A DNA stretch of 64,000 nt from Anniella stebbinsi (GCA_029215795.1 JARDYH010000002.1:15927001-15991000), one strand, 5' to 3'. Shown: positions 34,860 through 45,713, counted from the first letter of the stretch. Notes: generated from the sequence alone by a model not told the origin. Program-made: numbers and translations.

Positions 34860-36697
34860 TAGGGATGTGCACTGGATCGGACCCGATCCACGATCCGAGT
34901 CCGGTCCAGTGGGAAATCGGATAAATTATCCGATTTCCGATCCCGCAGCTGGATCGGCCGATCCAATCCGAACCGGTCCGAAAAAGCTCCGAACCGGTTC
35001 GGCGGATCGGCGGATCGGCGGGCGCCCACTGGCGCCCACCGCCGCTTCCATTGGCGGGCGCCAGCGGGCGCCCGCCGATGAAAGTGGACAGCGGGGGGGG
35101 GAGGAGGGGGGCACTTACCTTCTCGGCCCGGTGGCTCCCGTCCGGCGCCGGCGCCTACTACTACTAGCAGGCTCCGCGGCCTGCTCTAGGGTGGCGCGCC
35201 GGGTGATGTCATCACCCGGCGCGCTACTCTAGAGCAGGCCGCGGAGCCTGCTGGTAGTAGTAGGCGCCGGCGCCGGACGGGAGCCACCGGGCCGGGAAGG
35301 TAAGGAGGGGGTGCGTGGAGGGGAGGAGGGGGCGCGCGGAGGGGGGAGGGGGGCCCTTACCTTTCCGGCCCGGCGGCTCCCGTCCGGCGCCGGCGCCTAC
35401 TACTCCCAGCAGGCTCCGCGGCCTGCTCTAGGATGGCGCGCCGGGTGATGTCATCACCCGGCGCGCTACTCTAGAGCAGGCCGCGGAGCCTGCTGGAAGT
35501 AGTAGGCGCCGGCGCCGGACGGGAGCCGCCGGGCCGGAAAGGTAAGGAGGGGGTGCGTGGAGGGGAGGAGGGGGCGCGCGGAGGGGGGAGGGGGGCCCTT
35601 ACCTTTCCGGCCCGGCGGCTCCCGTCCGGCGCCGGCGCCTACTACTCCCAGCAGGCTCCGCGGCCTGCTCTAGGATGGCGCGCCGGGTGATGTCATCACC
35701 CGGCGCGCTACTCTAGAGCAGGCCGCGGAGCCTGCTGGAAGTAGTAGGCGCCGGCGCCGGACGGGAGCCGCCAGGCCGGAAAGGTAAGGAGGGGGTGCGT
35801 GGAGGGGAGGAGGGGGCGCGCGGAGGGGGGAGGGGGGCCCTTACCTTTCCGGCCCGGCGGCTCCCGTCCGGCGCCGGCGCCTACTATTCCCAGCAGGCTC
35901 CGCGGCCTGCTCTAGGATGGCGCGCCGGGTGATGTCATCACCCGGCGCGCTACTCTAGAGCAGGCCGCGGAGCCTGCTGGAAGTAGTAGGCGCCGGCGCC
36001 GGACGGGAGCCGCCGGGCCGGAAAGGTAAGGAGGGGGTGCGTGGAGGGGAGGAGGGGGCGCGCGGAGGGGGGAGGGGGGAGGAGGGGGCGCGCGGAGGGG
36101 GGAGGGGGGAGGGGGGCCCTTACCTGCCCGGCCCGGCGGCTCCCGTCCGGCGCCGGCGCCTACTACTACCAGCAGGCTCCGCGGCCTGCTCCAGGGTGGC
36201 GCGCCGGGTGATGTCATCACCCGGCGCGCTACTCGAGAGTAGGCCGCGGAGCCCGCTGGTAGTAGCCGCCGGCGCCGGACGTGCCGAGAAGGTAAGTGGC
36301 GGGGAAGGGGGCTTACCCCCCCCCCCGGAGCCGTCCGCTTCTATCCGCTGGCGCCCGCGGGCGCCAGCGGATGGAAGCAGGCGGCCCCAGGGGGGGTAGG
36401 GAGCGCGGGGGAGGGGGTTTACCTGCCGGGGCCGTCCACAGCGGACGGCCCCGGGGGGGGGAGGGAGTTAGGCCCCCCCTTACCCACCCGCCGCCATTTT
36501 TTCCTCATAGACTTGCATTGCAATGCAAGTCTATGGGGAAAAAAATGGCGGCCGATCCAAAAATTTCAGATTTTTGGATCGGGATCGGACTCGATCCGGT
36601 CCGGGGGGCCTCCGATTTTGTCCGAACCGGTCCGGGACAAAATTGGAGGTCCCGATCCGGGTCCCGATCCGATCCGGGGGGTCCGTGCACACCCCTA
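34860..36697 (+). mobile_element. GC-rich non-autonomous hAT-like element (H1) with a tandem hairpin array
   Basis: The 1838-bp element starts TAGGGATGTGCACTGGATCG and ends GGTCCGTGCACACCCCTA. A perfect 8-bp duplication ATTCTCAC flanks it (34852-34859 and 36698-36705). Both subterminal regions are dense in GGATCGG-type words. The middle is a tandem array of long hairpins. The base composition is far more GC- and CpG-rich than the flanks. No transposase reading frame is present. Confidence 0.88.
35110..36290. repeat. Tandem array of five palindromic modules inside H1
   Basis: Five hairpin centres (GGGTGATGTCATCACCC) start at 35201, 35443, 35685, 35927 and 36206, spaced 242, 242, 242 and 279 bp. 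Each module has arms of roughly 95 bp around a one-base loop, with GCTCCGCGGCCTGCTC on one side and its complement on the other. A G-rich, purine-biased linker separates modules. The last interval is 37 bp longer because a GGAGGGGGCGCGCGGAGG linker unit is duplicated (about 36050-36110). The core TGATGTCA resembles a CRE/ATF site, possibly by chance. Confidence 0.9.
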
Positions 36698-37084
36698 ATT
36701 CTCACCCATCTACACCTGCTAGATTTAATAGATACAGCTATTCCCAGCAAGGAGAGGACCATATTGAAGCTACATGCAATATAGTTGCTAAATATGAGGT
36801 TCAAGAGGTGGCAACATGGCTGAATACACAGAGATTCAATGCCTATCCCTCGCATTTGAATATTTTAAAAAACTCAACTTCTTTCCATCTCAGATAGGAA
36901 GACATGTGTAAATTTGGGTTAAAATATTTTACAGTTCCTAGTCCTGTTGATATGGCAAAGAGTGTGCTTGGGTCATTTATTGCTTCTGACATGCCCCCCT
37001 GCAACCACATCTGAGTTATGGAAAGCCTTACATGGTCTATCAGGGCAGCATCAGTATCCTGAGTTGCTACACCAGTGAACACAT

Positions 37085-38635
37085 GGGGGGTGTCTACACC
37101 AGCCTTTTATGGCAGGATTGAATCGCAGTCATCACTTACGGGCCACATGACGTTCACCTGCTCCCGCGATGATCTCAGGTCCACCCTTCAGTTATTCAGG
37201 AATATCACAGACTGCTTTTGTCATGTTTTTCCCAGCTCTCTTGCTACAATCCCAAAATTCGCACCTGGTGTGCTCCCCACCCCCTTTCATGAAGTTGCTG
37301 CTGTTCAGCACAAGTTCCTGGCTCAGGGAAAAGCCAACCCACTGTCAGGGGCGTGTCCAGCTGTTTCGGAGGTGTGTGGGATGTGTACTGGCGTTTTTTG
37401 TAGGGGTGTGCACGGACCCCCCGGATTGGATCGGGACCCAGATCGGGACCTCCAATTTTGTCCCAGATTGGATCGGACAAAATTGGAGCCCCCCCCCGAC
37501 TGGATCAGTTCCAATCCCAATCCAAAAATCGGACATCCGATTTTTGGATCAGCCGCCATTTCCCCCCCCCCCCATAGACTTGCATTGGGGGAAAGAAAGC
37601 CTTCCCCCAATGCAAGTCTATGAGGAAAAAATGGCGGTGGGTGGGTAAGGGGGGCCTAACTCCCTCCTCCCCCCCAGGGCCGTCTGCTGTGGATGGCCCC
37701 GGCAGGTAAGCCCCCTTCACCGTGCTCCTTACCTCCCTGGGGCTGTCCACTTCCATCCCCCTCCCCATCCCCCTGCTTACCTTCGGTGGCCGTCCGCTCC
37801 CATCCGCCGCTGGCTGCTACTGCAAGCAGGCTTCGTGGCCTGCCCCTAGGTAGCGCGCAGGCGTGCTACCTAGGGGCAGGCCGTGAAGCCTGCTTGCAGT
37901 AGCAGCCAGCGGCGGACGGGAGCGGACAGCCACTGAAGGTAAGCGGGCCGTGGGCCCCCCGCCCCCTTCCCCTCTCCCCCCTGCTTACCTTCCAGGGACG
38001 TCCGCTCCTGTCTGCCACTGGCCCCGCCAGGGAAGCCCCCCCCCCGCTGTCCACTTTCATCGGCGGGCGCCCGCCAGCGCCCAACAATGGAAGCAGTGGC
38101 GGGCGCCAGCGGGTGCCCGCCAATCCTCCGATCCATCCGATTTGTATCAAGACCTTTCTGGATCAGATCGGATTGGATTGAACGATCCAGCGGTGAGATC
38201 GGAAATCGGATAATTGTATCCGATTTCCCCTGGATCGGATCCGAATCGTGAATTGGACCCGATCCAGTGCACACCTCTAGTTTTTTGGCGCTGAGAGCGT
38301 GATTTTTTTTTAACACCAACATATCTCAGTGCAGCATCGGATATTCGATGGACTTTCTATCCACCCAATGTGTTGCTGTGCGTTTGCGTTTGTATGCAAC
38401 TCTGATGAGTCATAAAAAACCCAGCCCCATAGCCACATCATCTGCATAGCCCCTTCCACTCCTCCCAATCCACATGCAGAAGTGCCACCACAGAGCACAC
38501 GTCCTCCGGCAATGACACTCCTGTCATTGTAGGAAACTCCGCTCACGTGTGCCCCATGAGTGCCGATTGTGGAAATGGGAAAAGTCGCAAGCACCCCTCC
38601 TCCCTTGCAAAAGAGCTGCAGGTGTAGATTAGGCC
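37085..38635 (-). mobile_element. Non-autonomous TIR element, family S copy 2, split by H2
   Basis: The left part (37085-37400) starts TGTCTACACCAGCCTTTTAT, and the right part (38288-38635) ends CAGGTGTAGATTAGGCC. Together they make about 664 bp in reverse orientation to copy 1 (4372-5028, about 657 bp). The H2 element inserted in the middle. Confidence 0.65.
37401..38279 (-). mobile_element. GC-rich non-autonomous hAT-like element (H2), single module
   Basis: The 879-bp element starts TAGGGGTGTGCACGGACCCC and ends GATCCAGTGCACACCTCTA, the reverse orientation of H1. A perfect 8-bp duplication GTTTTTTG flanks it (37393-37400 and 38280-38287). It has one hairpin module (about 37790-37935) in which CAAGCAGGCTTCGTGGCCTG pairs with its downstream inverse. 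An A-rich/CG-free subterminal block resembles H1. Confidence 0.88.
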
Positions 38636-38694
38636 ACGAAGCCCTCAGAGCATTGGATCACATAGCCCAGAGCTGGGCAGAATGTAGATGTTAT

Positions 38695-38880
38695 TTATTA
38701 TTTATTTATTTATTTATTTTATTCCATTTATATACCGCCCCATAGCCGAAGCTCTCTGGGTGGTTTACAAAAATTAAAAACATTGAACATAAACACCGAT
38801 ATACAAAATTTAAAACCATAAAACATAAAAACAAGTTAAAATTACAATATCCTTCTGGGTCAAAGCAAATCTTGGGTGAT
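38695..38880 (-). repeat. L2-like LINE 3' tail
   Basis: In reverse orientation: TTATATACCGCCCCATAGCC and GAAGCTCTCTGGGTGGTTTA, preceded by a TTTA microsatellite at 38697-38720. It matches the 28680 tail on the opposite strand. Confidence 0.8.
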
Positions 38881-39173
38881 TTGCAGTAGATCACCAAGAG
38901 TTTCTGAGTCCCAATTGTGTAATAATAGCTAGAACTAAAATACTTCTCTCCCTCCACATTTTTCAAAATTAGGCTTTGGGGTGGGGGGTGGGGGTGGAAC
39001 GCTTAGGAGGAAACCAGGAGTGGGATTTTGTGTGAAAGGACTTCTGAGCTAGGTTATGGTCTGGATCACAAATTCCTGGGCGGAGCATGTGCTCAGAGGC
39101 ACCCTGTTCCTTAATTGTTAGCATTTGCACCTGGCTTTGGTTGGTGGACTTCAGGGTTCTAATAAAAGCCTGT
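38881..39173. other. No recognised feature
   Basis: Noncoding with a G-rich run at 38978-38995. Confidence 0.4.
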
Positions 39174-39306
39174 GGGCCTGTTCAGGCAACATGCTAAGCC
39201 ATGGTTAGGCCACTAACCCTTTTGCAGCAATGGTTAGTGAGCGTTTGGTTTAAACACACTCACTAACCATTTGCTGCAAAAGGGTTAAGGGTCAATGGCC
39301 TAACCG

Positions 39307-39439
39307 TAGAGTGACCATATGGAAAGAAGGACAGGGCTCCTGTATCTTTCACAGTTGAATAGAAAAGGGACTTGCAGTGGGTGTCATTTGTATTCATTTA
39401 GCACCTGGTGAAATTCCCTCTTCATCACAATAGTTAAAG
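39307..39439. mobile_element. P1 half-element
   Basis: Begins TAGAGTGACCATATGGAAAG and runs through the left arm to a CAATAGTTAAAG word, where copy 6 begins. The right half is missing. It belongs to the TATCTTT subfamily. Confidence 0.75.
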
Positions 39440-39759
39440 TAGGGTGACCAGATAAAATCCAGGTCAGGGCTCATGTAACTTTAACAGTTGTAGAGAAAAG
39501 GGAATTTCAGCCAGTGTCATTTGTATGCAATTAGTTCCTGGTGATATTCCTTCTTCATCACTACAGCTAAAGTTGCAAGGGCCCTGCCTTCTTTTGTATA
39601 TGGTCACTCTAGTATAGTGCCTGCACCTTTAACTGTTGTGATGAAGAGGGAATATCACCAGGAACTAACTGCATACAAATGACCCTGGCTGAAATTCCCT
39701 TTTCTCTACAACTGTTGAAGTTACATGAGCCCTGACCTGGATTTTATCTGGTCACTCTA
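39440..39759 (-). mobile_element. P1 foldback hAT-like element, copy 6
   Basis: Starts TAGGGTGACCAGATAAAATC and ends ATTTTATCTGGTCACTCTA, 320 bp, reversed loop. No 8-bp duplication flanks it, which fits rearrangement with the adjoining half-element. Confidence 0.85.
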
Positions 39760-39803
39760 CAAATGCTTAACCACGGTGGCTTAGCATGTCATCTGAACAG
39801 GGT

Positions 39804-40431
39804 CACAGTAGATCCTGCAAGCCTGAAATCTGGCCAGCCCTGCTTTAGAAGGCAGCATTTCCATTGCAGAAGGCTTTGAGAACAACATGTCTTCAGCATC
39901 CACCTTCCTGCTGCAGAAAAGGCACTCTATAAGAGGGAGAAATTGCAAGGTGCAATTTCTACCATGAAGCTCTGCAGTGCTGCCAGCCCCACAGAAATGA
40001 ACAGGAGGTGTGCAAAAGTACAGGAGTGCATATGTGCACATAACCACCTCCTGTTCATTTCAGTGGAGCTGGCACAGAGGAACTGCCCACAATGGAAGAT
40101 TGTGGCCTCCTTAGTCATTATATCAGACCTACAAAATGAAAAAGCCCCATCAGGATACCTCAAGCAAACAAGATGTGACAGCCACTTGAACCAAGCCGGG
40201 TGGTAGTTTTTGAAATCTATTTAGGCTGATTGACCCTGTATGTTCATTTGTTCAGGGGTAGCAGCTTCCATGGTTGGGGGGTTGCACTGATCCCCTGAAG
40301 CCACTGGGCACCTCACCCCACTTTAGCCACTGCTACATTTGCTTCTCAAATTTGCTGCAATCGTGGCAGGAAAAACCATGCCCCTGTAGCAAGGGAACGA
40401 CACATGCCCTGTTTTCTTACTAAATCAGCGT
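39804..40431. other. No recognised feature
   Basis: A short imperfect inverted repeat (AATGAACAGGAGGTGTGC / CACCTCCTGTTCATT, 39993-40065) is present but no element ends were defined. Confidence 0.4.
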
Positions 40432-40562
40432 GGGCAGATCTACACCAAGCAGGATATGGCACTTTGAAAACAGTTTGAAAACTGTAGATGAGGTGTGTCC
40501 TGGGCCCCAACAGTTGTCGCTACTATTATAGACTGTTTTAAAGCAGTAGTGTAGATCCTGCC
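40432..40562. mobile_element. MITE, family Q copy B
   Basis: Matches 1627-1758 from GGGCAGATCTACACCAAGCA through TGTGTCCTGGGCCCCAAC to TTTAAAGCAGTAGTGTAGAT. 131 bp. Confidence 0.75.
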
Positions 40563-40776
40563 TGCGTTTTTTGCTGCTGGGGCAAATTCAGCCACGATGG
40601 ATTGGGACCCAGCAGAGACTGCAAAATTGGCAGGGGCCACATGCAATCTGAATGTCACATGTTGCCCACCTTACCCCACCCCTGATTTTGTTGATCTTAG
40701 GACTATACTGTGTCATAAAGAATTGATACGAAGAAACATACAGAATCATATGCAATGAACAGAAACATTCAGACTA

Positions 40777-41084
40777 AGAGCTTTATCACACCTACATTCC
40801 CCCACGCACCCCGGTTTGCTTCCGCGATTACCCCTCCGTTTCCTATGCGAGTCTAGCGTTTTGATTTACAGGTGCTCGGGATTGCTGCGGTACCTCCGAT
40901 ACCTGCAATACCTGCCTGTGCCTTTCAGACTTTGCCCGTTCAGGGGTAATTCGAATGAAAAACGGAGCACTCAGGGCGCGAGAACAGCGCGAGGGGGACG
41001 ACGTCATGCGAGTCCCACGCTGAAGAACTGGATCAAAGTCGGGGCGGGTGTGCATCAAACCACCCATGTGATAACGACCTAAGA
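40777..41084. mobile_element. Probable short inverted-repeat element
   Basis: Left end AGAGCTTTATCACACCTACA and right end CCCATGTGATAACGACCT are imperfect inverted repeats. The interior is CpG-rich relative to the flanks. Noncoding. Confidence 0.45.
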
Positions 41085-42486
41085 GAGACAAGGAAAGCTA
41101 CTAGATGATGAAAGCCCCAAAATCAAATTTTGATGTACCATGTCCATTTAGGGATAGGGAACACCTGAGCATTTACTCCTGAAGAACACACACACACACA
41201 CGCACACAGACGTCCTTTGGTTTGCTCCCCTAAACATCTAGTGGCCCTTCCTTTTGGCCTGTTCAACTCCTTAGGTTTTGAATTCCAGACAAGGTCATGC
41301 TATTCTGAATCAACAGCTTGCTGGCTGGAACGCTGTTGAAAAGTGCTGGTGGGAGAGATGCCAAAGGAGGAGCACATCATTTGCAAAATAAATAAACAAA
41401 TAAATAAAAAGCAGTGGATTAGTCTGTCTGTTAAGCTTTTCTCTCTGGCTAGCATGCCCTAGATTGCAAGTGCTCAGCCCAGCCCACTAGCAATTTTCTT
41501 TTAAAGCACGTTTTTGGTTCAAGGTGGCATTAAAAAGCAATCCCTCCTCTTCGCCCTCTCCGAACGCCTTTAGCAGTATTTTCATTCTCGTTCGTGCAGG
41601 ACGGAGGGTTTGCCTCAGACACCCTCCAAACAGCTTTCCATTTTCACAAAGTTCAAACAACAGCAACAAAGTAGTTCTGGCCTATTTCAGATTATATAAT
41701 CCTCTTTAGTCGTCTTTGGATCTCGGGCTTACAAGTTCTTTAGTGCATTTCAATAAGTATCCGAGCGCACTCAGGGACACATCTGTACCAAAGTTTGTTT
41801 CGTGATCTAGCGAGAAGCGTTAGCTCGGTTGTTTCTGCCGCCAATGCAGGAATACACTTTAATTTCGAATGTCCGCACTGAGTCTACTGCTTTAAGCTGG
41901 GTGAGCAAAATCAACGCCGGTACATTACTTCATAGGTATGCACAGCACCTTTCCTTAGGGTATGTACCCAGGGATTTTTTTCTTTTGTTAAAGGCAAACA
42001 TTTATTGAATACTCAATCATAAAGGAGATTAGTTTTAGTCATTTATTTATTAAGCACTGTAGACATGGATGCCCTGCTCCACATTCGACCTTCCTGACCG
42101 TGGTAGGGCCATTACAGGTAAGGGGGGGCATGAAGAGACGGGGGGGCATGAAGAGACGCTCCTCAAGCCCCAGCATTGGTGGGGCTTTGTGGTGACGCTG
42201 GCTGGAGGGGCTTACGAGGCAATAAGGGCCCCTCCTCCTGGCCTCTTTGAAGCACGGCTCCTGGCAGAGAGTCTCCCAGCAGAGCGATTCCTTTTCGCTC
42301 CTGCTGCCGGGAGCAATGGTGCTCTCTCAGAGGCATCGGTTCTTTGGCACGGCAGTAGAGCGGCCAGTGGGCAGCCGGAGAACCATTTCCACTGCATCTG
42401 GATCCCCTCTGGGATCCCTAAATAACATGGGTCCAGAGTATATAAAGACATGTCTCTTCCCGTACGTACCTGTCAAGGCCCTTAGG
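41085..42486. other. No gene seen; AC microsatellite
   Basis: An AC tract lies at about 41184-41207. AAATA units lie at 41387-41408. A 24-bp tandem GGGGGGCATGAAGAGACG-type unit is duplicated at about 42123-42157. The 41500-42000 part appears single-copy. Confidence 0.45.
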
Positions 42487-42787
42487 TAGGATGACTATAT
42501 GAAAAGGAGGACAGGGCTCCTGTATCTTTAACAGTTGTGATGGTGAGGGAATTTCAGCAGGTGTCCTTCGTATGCATGCGGCACCTGGGGAAATCCCCTC
42601 TTCATCACAACAGCTAAAGCTGCAGGAGCCCTGCCATCTTTTGTATGTGGTCACTCTAGTATAGCTCCTGCAGCTTGAACTGTTGTGATGAAGAGGGGAT
42701 TTCACCAGGTGCTGCATTCATACAAGTGACACCTGCTGAAATTCCCTTTTCTATGCAACTGTTCCTCCTTTCCATATGGTCACCCTA
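42487..42787 (-). mobile_element. P1 foldback hAT-like element, copy 7
   Basis: Starts TAGGATGACTATATGAAAAG and ends CCATATGGTCACCCTA, reversed loop (GTGGTCACTCTAGTATAG). It is 301 bp and shorter in its right arm. It belongs to the TATCTTTAACAG subfamily with copy 2. Its flanks (CCCTTAGG / ATTTATTC) show no duplication. Confidence 0.85.
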
Positions 42788-43421
42788 ATTTATTCCCAAT
42801 GGAGGTGGCATTGGGCCATCCTGGGTGTGGGGGGGGGAAGTGTTACAATTCACCGCTCCTCCCACTCCACTGCCTAAGGTGGAGGCTTCACGCTGCCTCC
42901 TGGGAGGACCGGCCATGCCCTGATTCTTTCCAGTTTTAGCCAAATCATGCCTCTTTCCCACAGATGTCTGAAAACAGTAGCCCATGTAATTCAATAACTG
43001 GCATGGGTAGATCTGGATCATTTTTATTAAACAAAGCAACGTGGAGCTACAGACCAGGGGTTAGACCCACAATCTGCCTTCTGCAAGAGGAATAGACCTT
43101 CTGTGAGAGGCAGGGCAATGTTTGAGAAAGGTCACTCCACCCACCCAACATTTGAGGATTCCCCTGCTCCCCCCCACACACACCACACCACACTTCACTC
43201 CATTCAGCAGGGACTCCTGACTCTCAGTGCAGCATTTTCAGGGAACTGGCAGAGCTGCCATGGGAAGAGGGGGACATCAAAGTCCATTTTTGCCATTGCT
43301 GTTGACGAGTTAAAGTAAGAGTGGCCATCCTCAATCAAGCACATTGCCACAGAGAGGCACAATGGAATGGTCCAGGCATGGGGGCCAAGGGGGCATAGAA
43401 TAGATGTAGGGGGTAAATATA
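42788..43421. other. No recognised feature
   Basis: Noncoding; G- and C-runs and an ACAC run at about 43172-43196. Confidence 0.4.
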
Positions 43422-44101
43422 GAGCTCCATCACACCAGCGTTTTAGTGCACTCTCGCCATGCCTGGTGTGCAGATTTGCAACACGGTACTCATATGACGC
43501 CGTGCCTGTCCTGCTGACACCCCGCTTCTTCCCCAGGCTTTACTGTGTTTTCCTAGAATGCCTAAAGACTGGATTATTTTCTGTAAGCACATTTTCCATT
43601 GTTGGGGGCATGTGCTGTGATGGGAGTATTGCTTGAATGGATTGCATCAGGCCCTGGCAGGGAAAAGCGATCTCTCCCAGCAGCCGGCTCCAGGCTTCAA
43701 TATAAAACCCGAACCTTGCATCCCAGGCTCCAAAGCGTTTTTAAAAAACGTATGCCAAAATCTCTGCGGAGACAGCATTGTACTCCCTCAATGCCCCCGA
43801 AGTGCCAGACTAAAGGGTCGTTCCAGTTTTGCCCAGCAGAAAGGCGGTCTGGTTGAAGTACTCAACTGACAGGACCTGCTTGTATAGCCTTGTTAAATGG
43901 CAGGGGAGCAACCAATGAACTGGAGGCAGAAAGAGAAGGGGCGGGGTGGAGTGGAGTGGAGTGGAAGAGCAAACAAGCAAAAGAGTGAAGGAGCGAAAGA
44001 GCAGCTATTCAGGTGAAAGGGACCCTAAGCTTGACGCGCTTATGCATCAGAGGTAAAAAACGCAGAGGCAATGAGGGGAAAAAATAGGTACGATGGAGCT
44101 C
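43422..44101. mobile_element. TIR element, family V
   Basis: Ends GAGCTCCATCACACCAGCGT and GGTACGATGGAGCTC are inverted repeats. It shares the blocks TGCACTCTCGCCATGCCTGG and GGTACTCATATGACGCC with 29432-30546. A GGAGT run lies near 43945-43965. Noncoding. Confidence 0.65.
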
Positions 44102-45713
44102 AATAACTTGTAAAAGGGCTCATCACAAAATGTAAGAGTGTCCCCTGCCCCCAGTGATCCAAGCACTGAACACAACCTGACTATCCTTTCTTCAGCCCCC
44201 CACTGCGCATATATTGCAGAGTGCCTGGGCACACTGTGAGGTCTATCAGGGGCTGCCAGAGCAGCGATGGTGCAGGGTCATGTTGTTCAATGTTGTCCCT
44301 TTTCGGAAGGGACGCATTCCCCAGCTGCAACTTCCTCCGGCATAAGGCGTGAGGCAGGTGGCTTCAAAACACGCAGGATAGAAGACATTTGTATCACAGA
44401 AGGGCAGGTGCAGAATGAAACTGGAGTTAGCACCGGCTGAACAAAGCGTTCCTGCGTGTGCGCACGGGACCCGCTCTGATGTAGCTCATCACTCCCTGAC
44501 CCGCAGACCTTGCAAACTAAGTACAAAATGGTACGATTCAGGCACAGCATGTGCTAGGTGAAGAGTGGGCAGATTTAATTTACCCCGGAATGATGGAGAT
44601 TTCCTAGAGAATGGCAATATTTCTTAGTCCGGCCGACTAGAGCTGATAAATCATTTCCCTCTAATGATGCAGAAAAGGTGCTTAGCATTTCTGCCGCGGT
44701 GGCAGCTCTCAGTGATTAACAAGGCAAAACACAAAAACAACCCATCAGCAAAAAAACTTGTGAGCCTTAAACACGCACACACACACTGATGTGACAAGTT
44801 TGTATAAAGTGCTGTTTTTTTCTTCTGTTTGCTAAAGGAGTTAGGGAACAAGCTTTCTACGCATGAGAAGGGGAAGAAAGGTCCCATTTACTTTGGCAGG
44901 AGGGAGGCAGACTTTAATATCCACCGAAAAAACAAAGATCATGTTTTCAAAGCCAAATCGTTTGCAGTGTTGAAATGTTGCAGAGATTCCTAGAACTCTT
45001 CCAATTTTGCAATGAGACTTTCTAGCCTTATATCTATCCGCACTGAGTTGCGGCAAGGGATATCTGACTGCAATCTGATTAACACCAGATTACAATATAG
45101 TGCTTTTTAAAGAGCTTAACGAACAAACCAAACCCGACAAAAAAATCCCAAACCAAACCCGGATCATGGTCACAGATCCCATCTGATCGTATAATCAGGT
45201 CTCTTCCAAGTAAATCACTGATTGTGGTGTTCATCAAGAATGAGAAATAAATTGACCACCATTCTTGTGCCAGGCAACCGACTTCTAAAATCTCTCTTTT
45301 GCAGCAATGTATCAATGGTACCGGAGTGTCGAGTTTATTTATTGTTCTCCCTCTGATAGACTTGCAGTACAGGCAGTCCGGTCCCAAATGCCATGCACCG
45401 CCAGTGCAATGATTCCTGACGTGGTTCCGGCATTACCTAGAGTTTTAAAGACTGTCATTGATATGATTGTGGGAGGATGTGCTCTCAGTTTCAAATTTGG
45501 TTATGTCCTTCTAGGAAGGGATGAAATGGAAAGCCTGCAAGTCCAGCTTTTTGCACTACCACTCAAAGGAAAGAACTATAGGCAAATGCAACTGAGATAT
45601 GCACGGACAGGTCATATAACCCTTCTGGTCTAGGAAGTCAGGTGACAGGGGAGACTAGCATCACTAGTGTGATTGGCTGATCGTGTGACTCTCAGGGTCA
45701 CATTACATTACAT
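44102..45713. other. No gene seen; candidate conserved noncoding DNA around 44560-44760
   Basis: The region is mostly single-copy. 44560-44760 is complex with TAAT-type words (CTCTAATGATGCAGAAAAGG). A reading frame at 45307-45633 has no splice or domain support. Confidence 0.3.

Larger units (their letters stand above)
39174..39803. mobile_element. Inverted-repeat element interrupted by P1 elements
   Basis: The ends GGGCCTGTTCAGGCAACATG and GCATGTCATCTGAACAGGGTC are inverted repeats. Inside, GGTTAGGCCACTAACCCTTT pairs with a downstream AAAGGGTTAAGGGTCAATGG-type arm. The right arm resumes at 39760 with GCTTAACCACGGTGGCTTAG after the P1 insertion. Confidence 0.65.

Noticed and set aside
35201..36222. 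A cluster of functional CRE/ATF sites
   Set aside because: The five TGATGTCATCA words are the centres of repeated hairpins in a transposon. They are one base from a CRE consensus and there is no evidence of regulatory use.
34860..36697. A CpG-island-like promoter or first exon
   Set aside because: The GC-rich block has matched TAGGGRTGTGCAC ends and a perfect 8-bp target duplication exactly at its borders, and its interior is a tandem hairpin array. It is a transposon. Reading frames within it follow the repeat unit.
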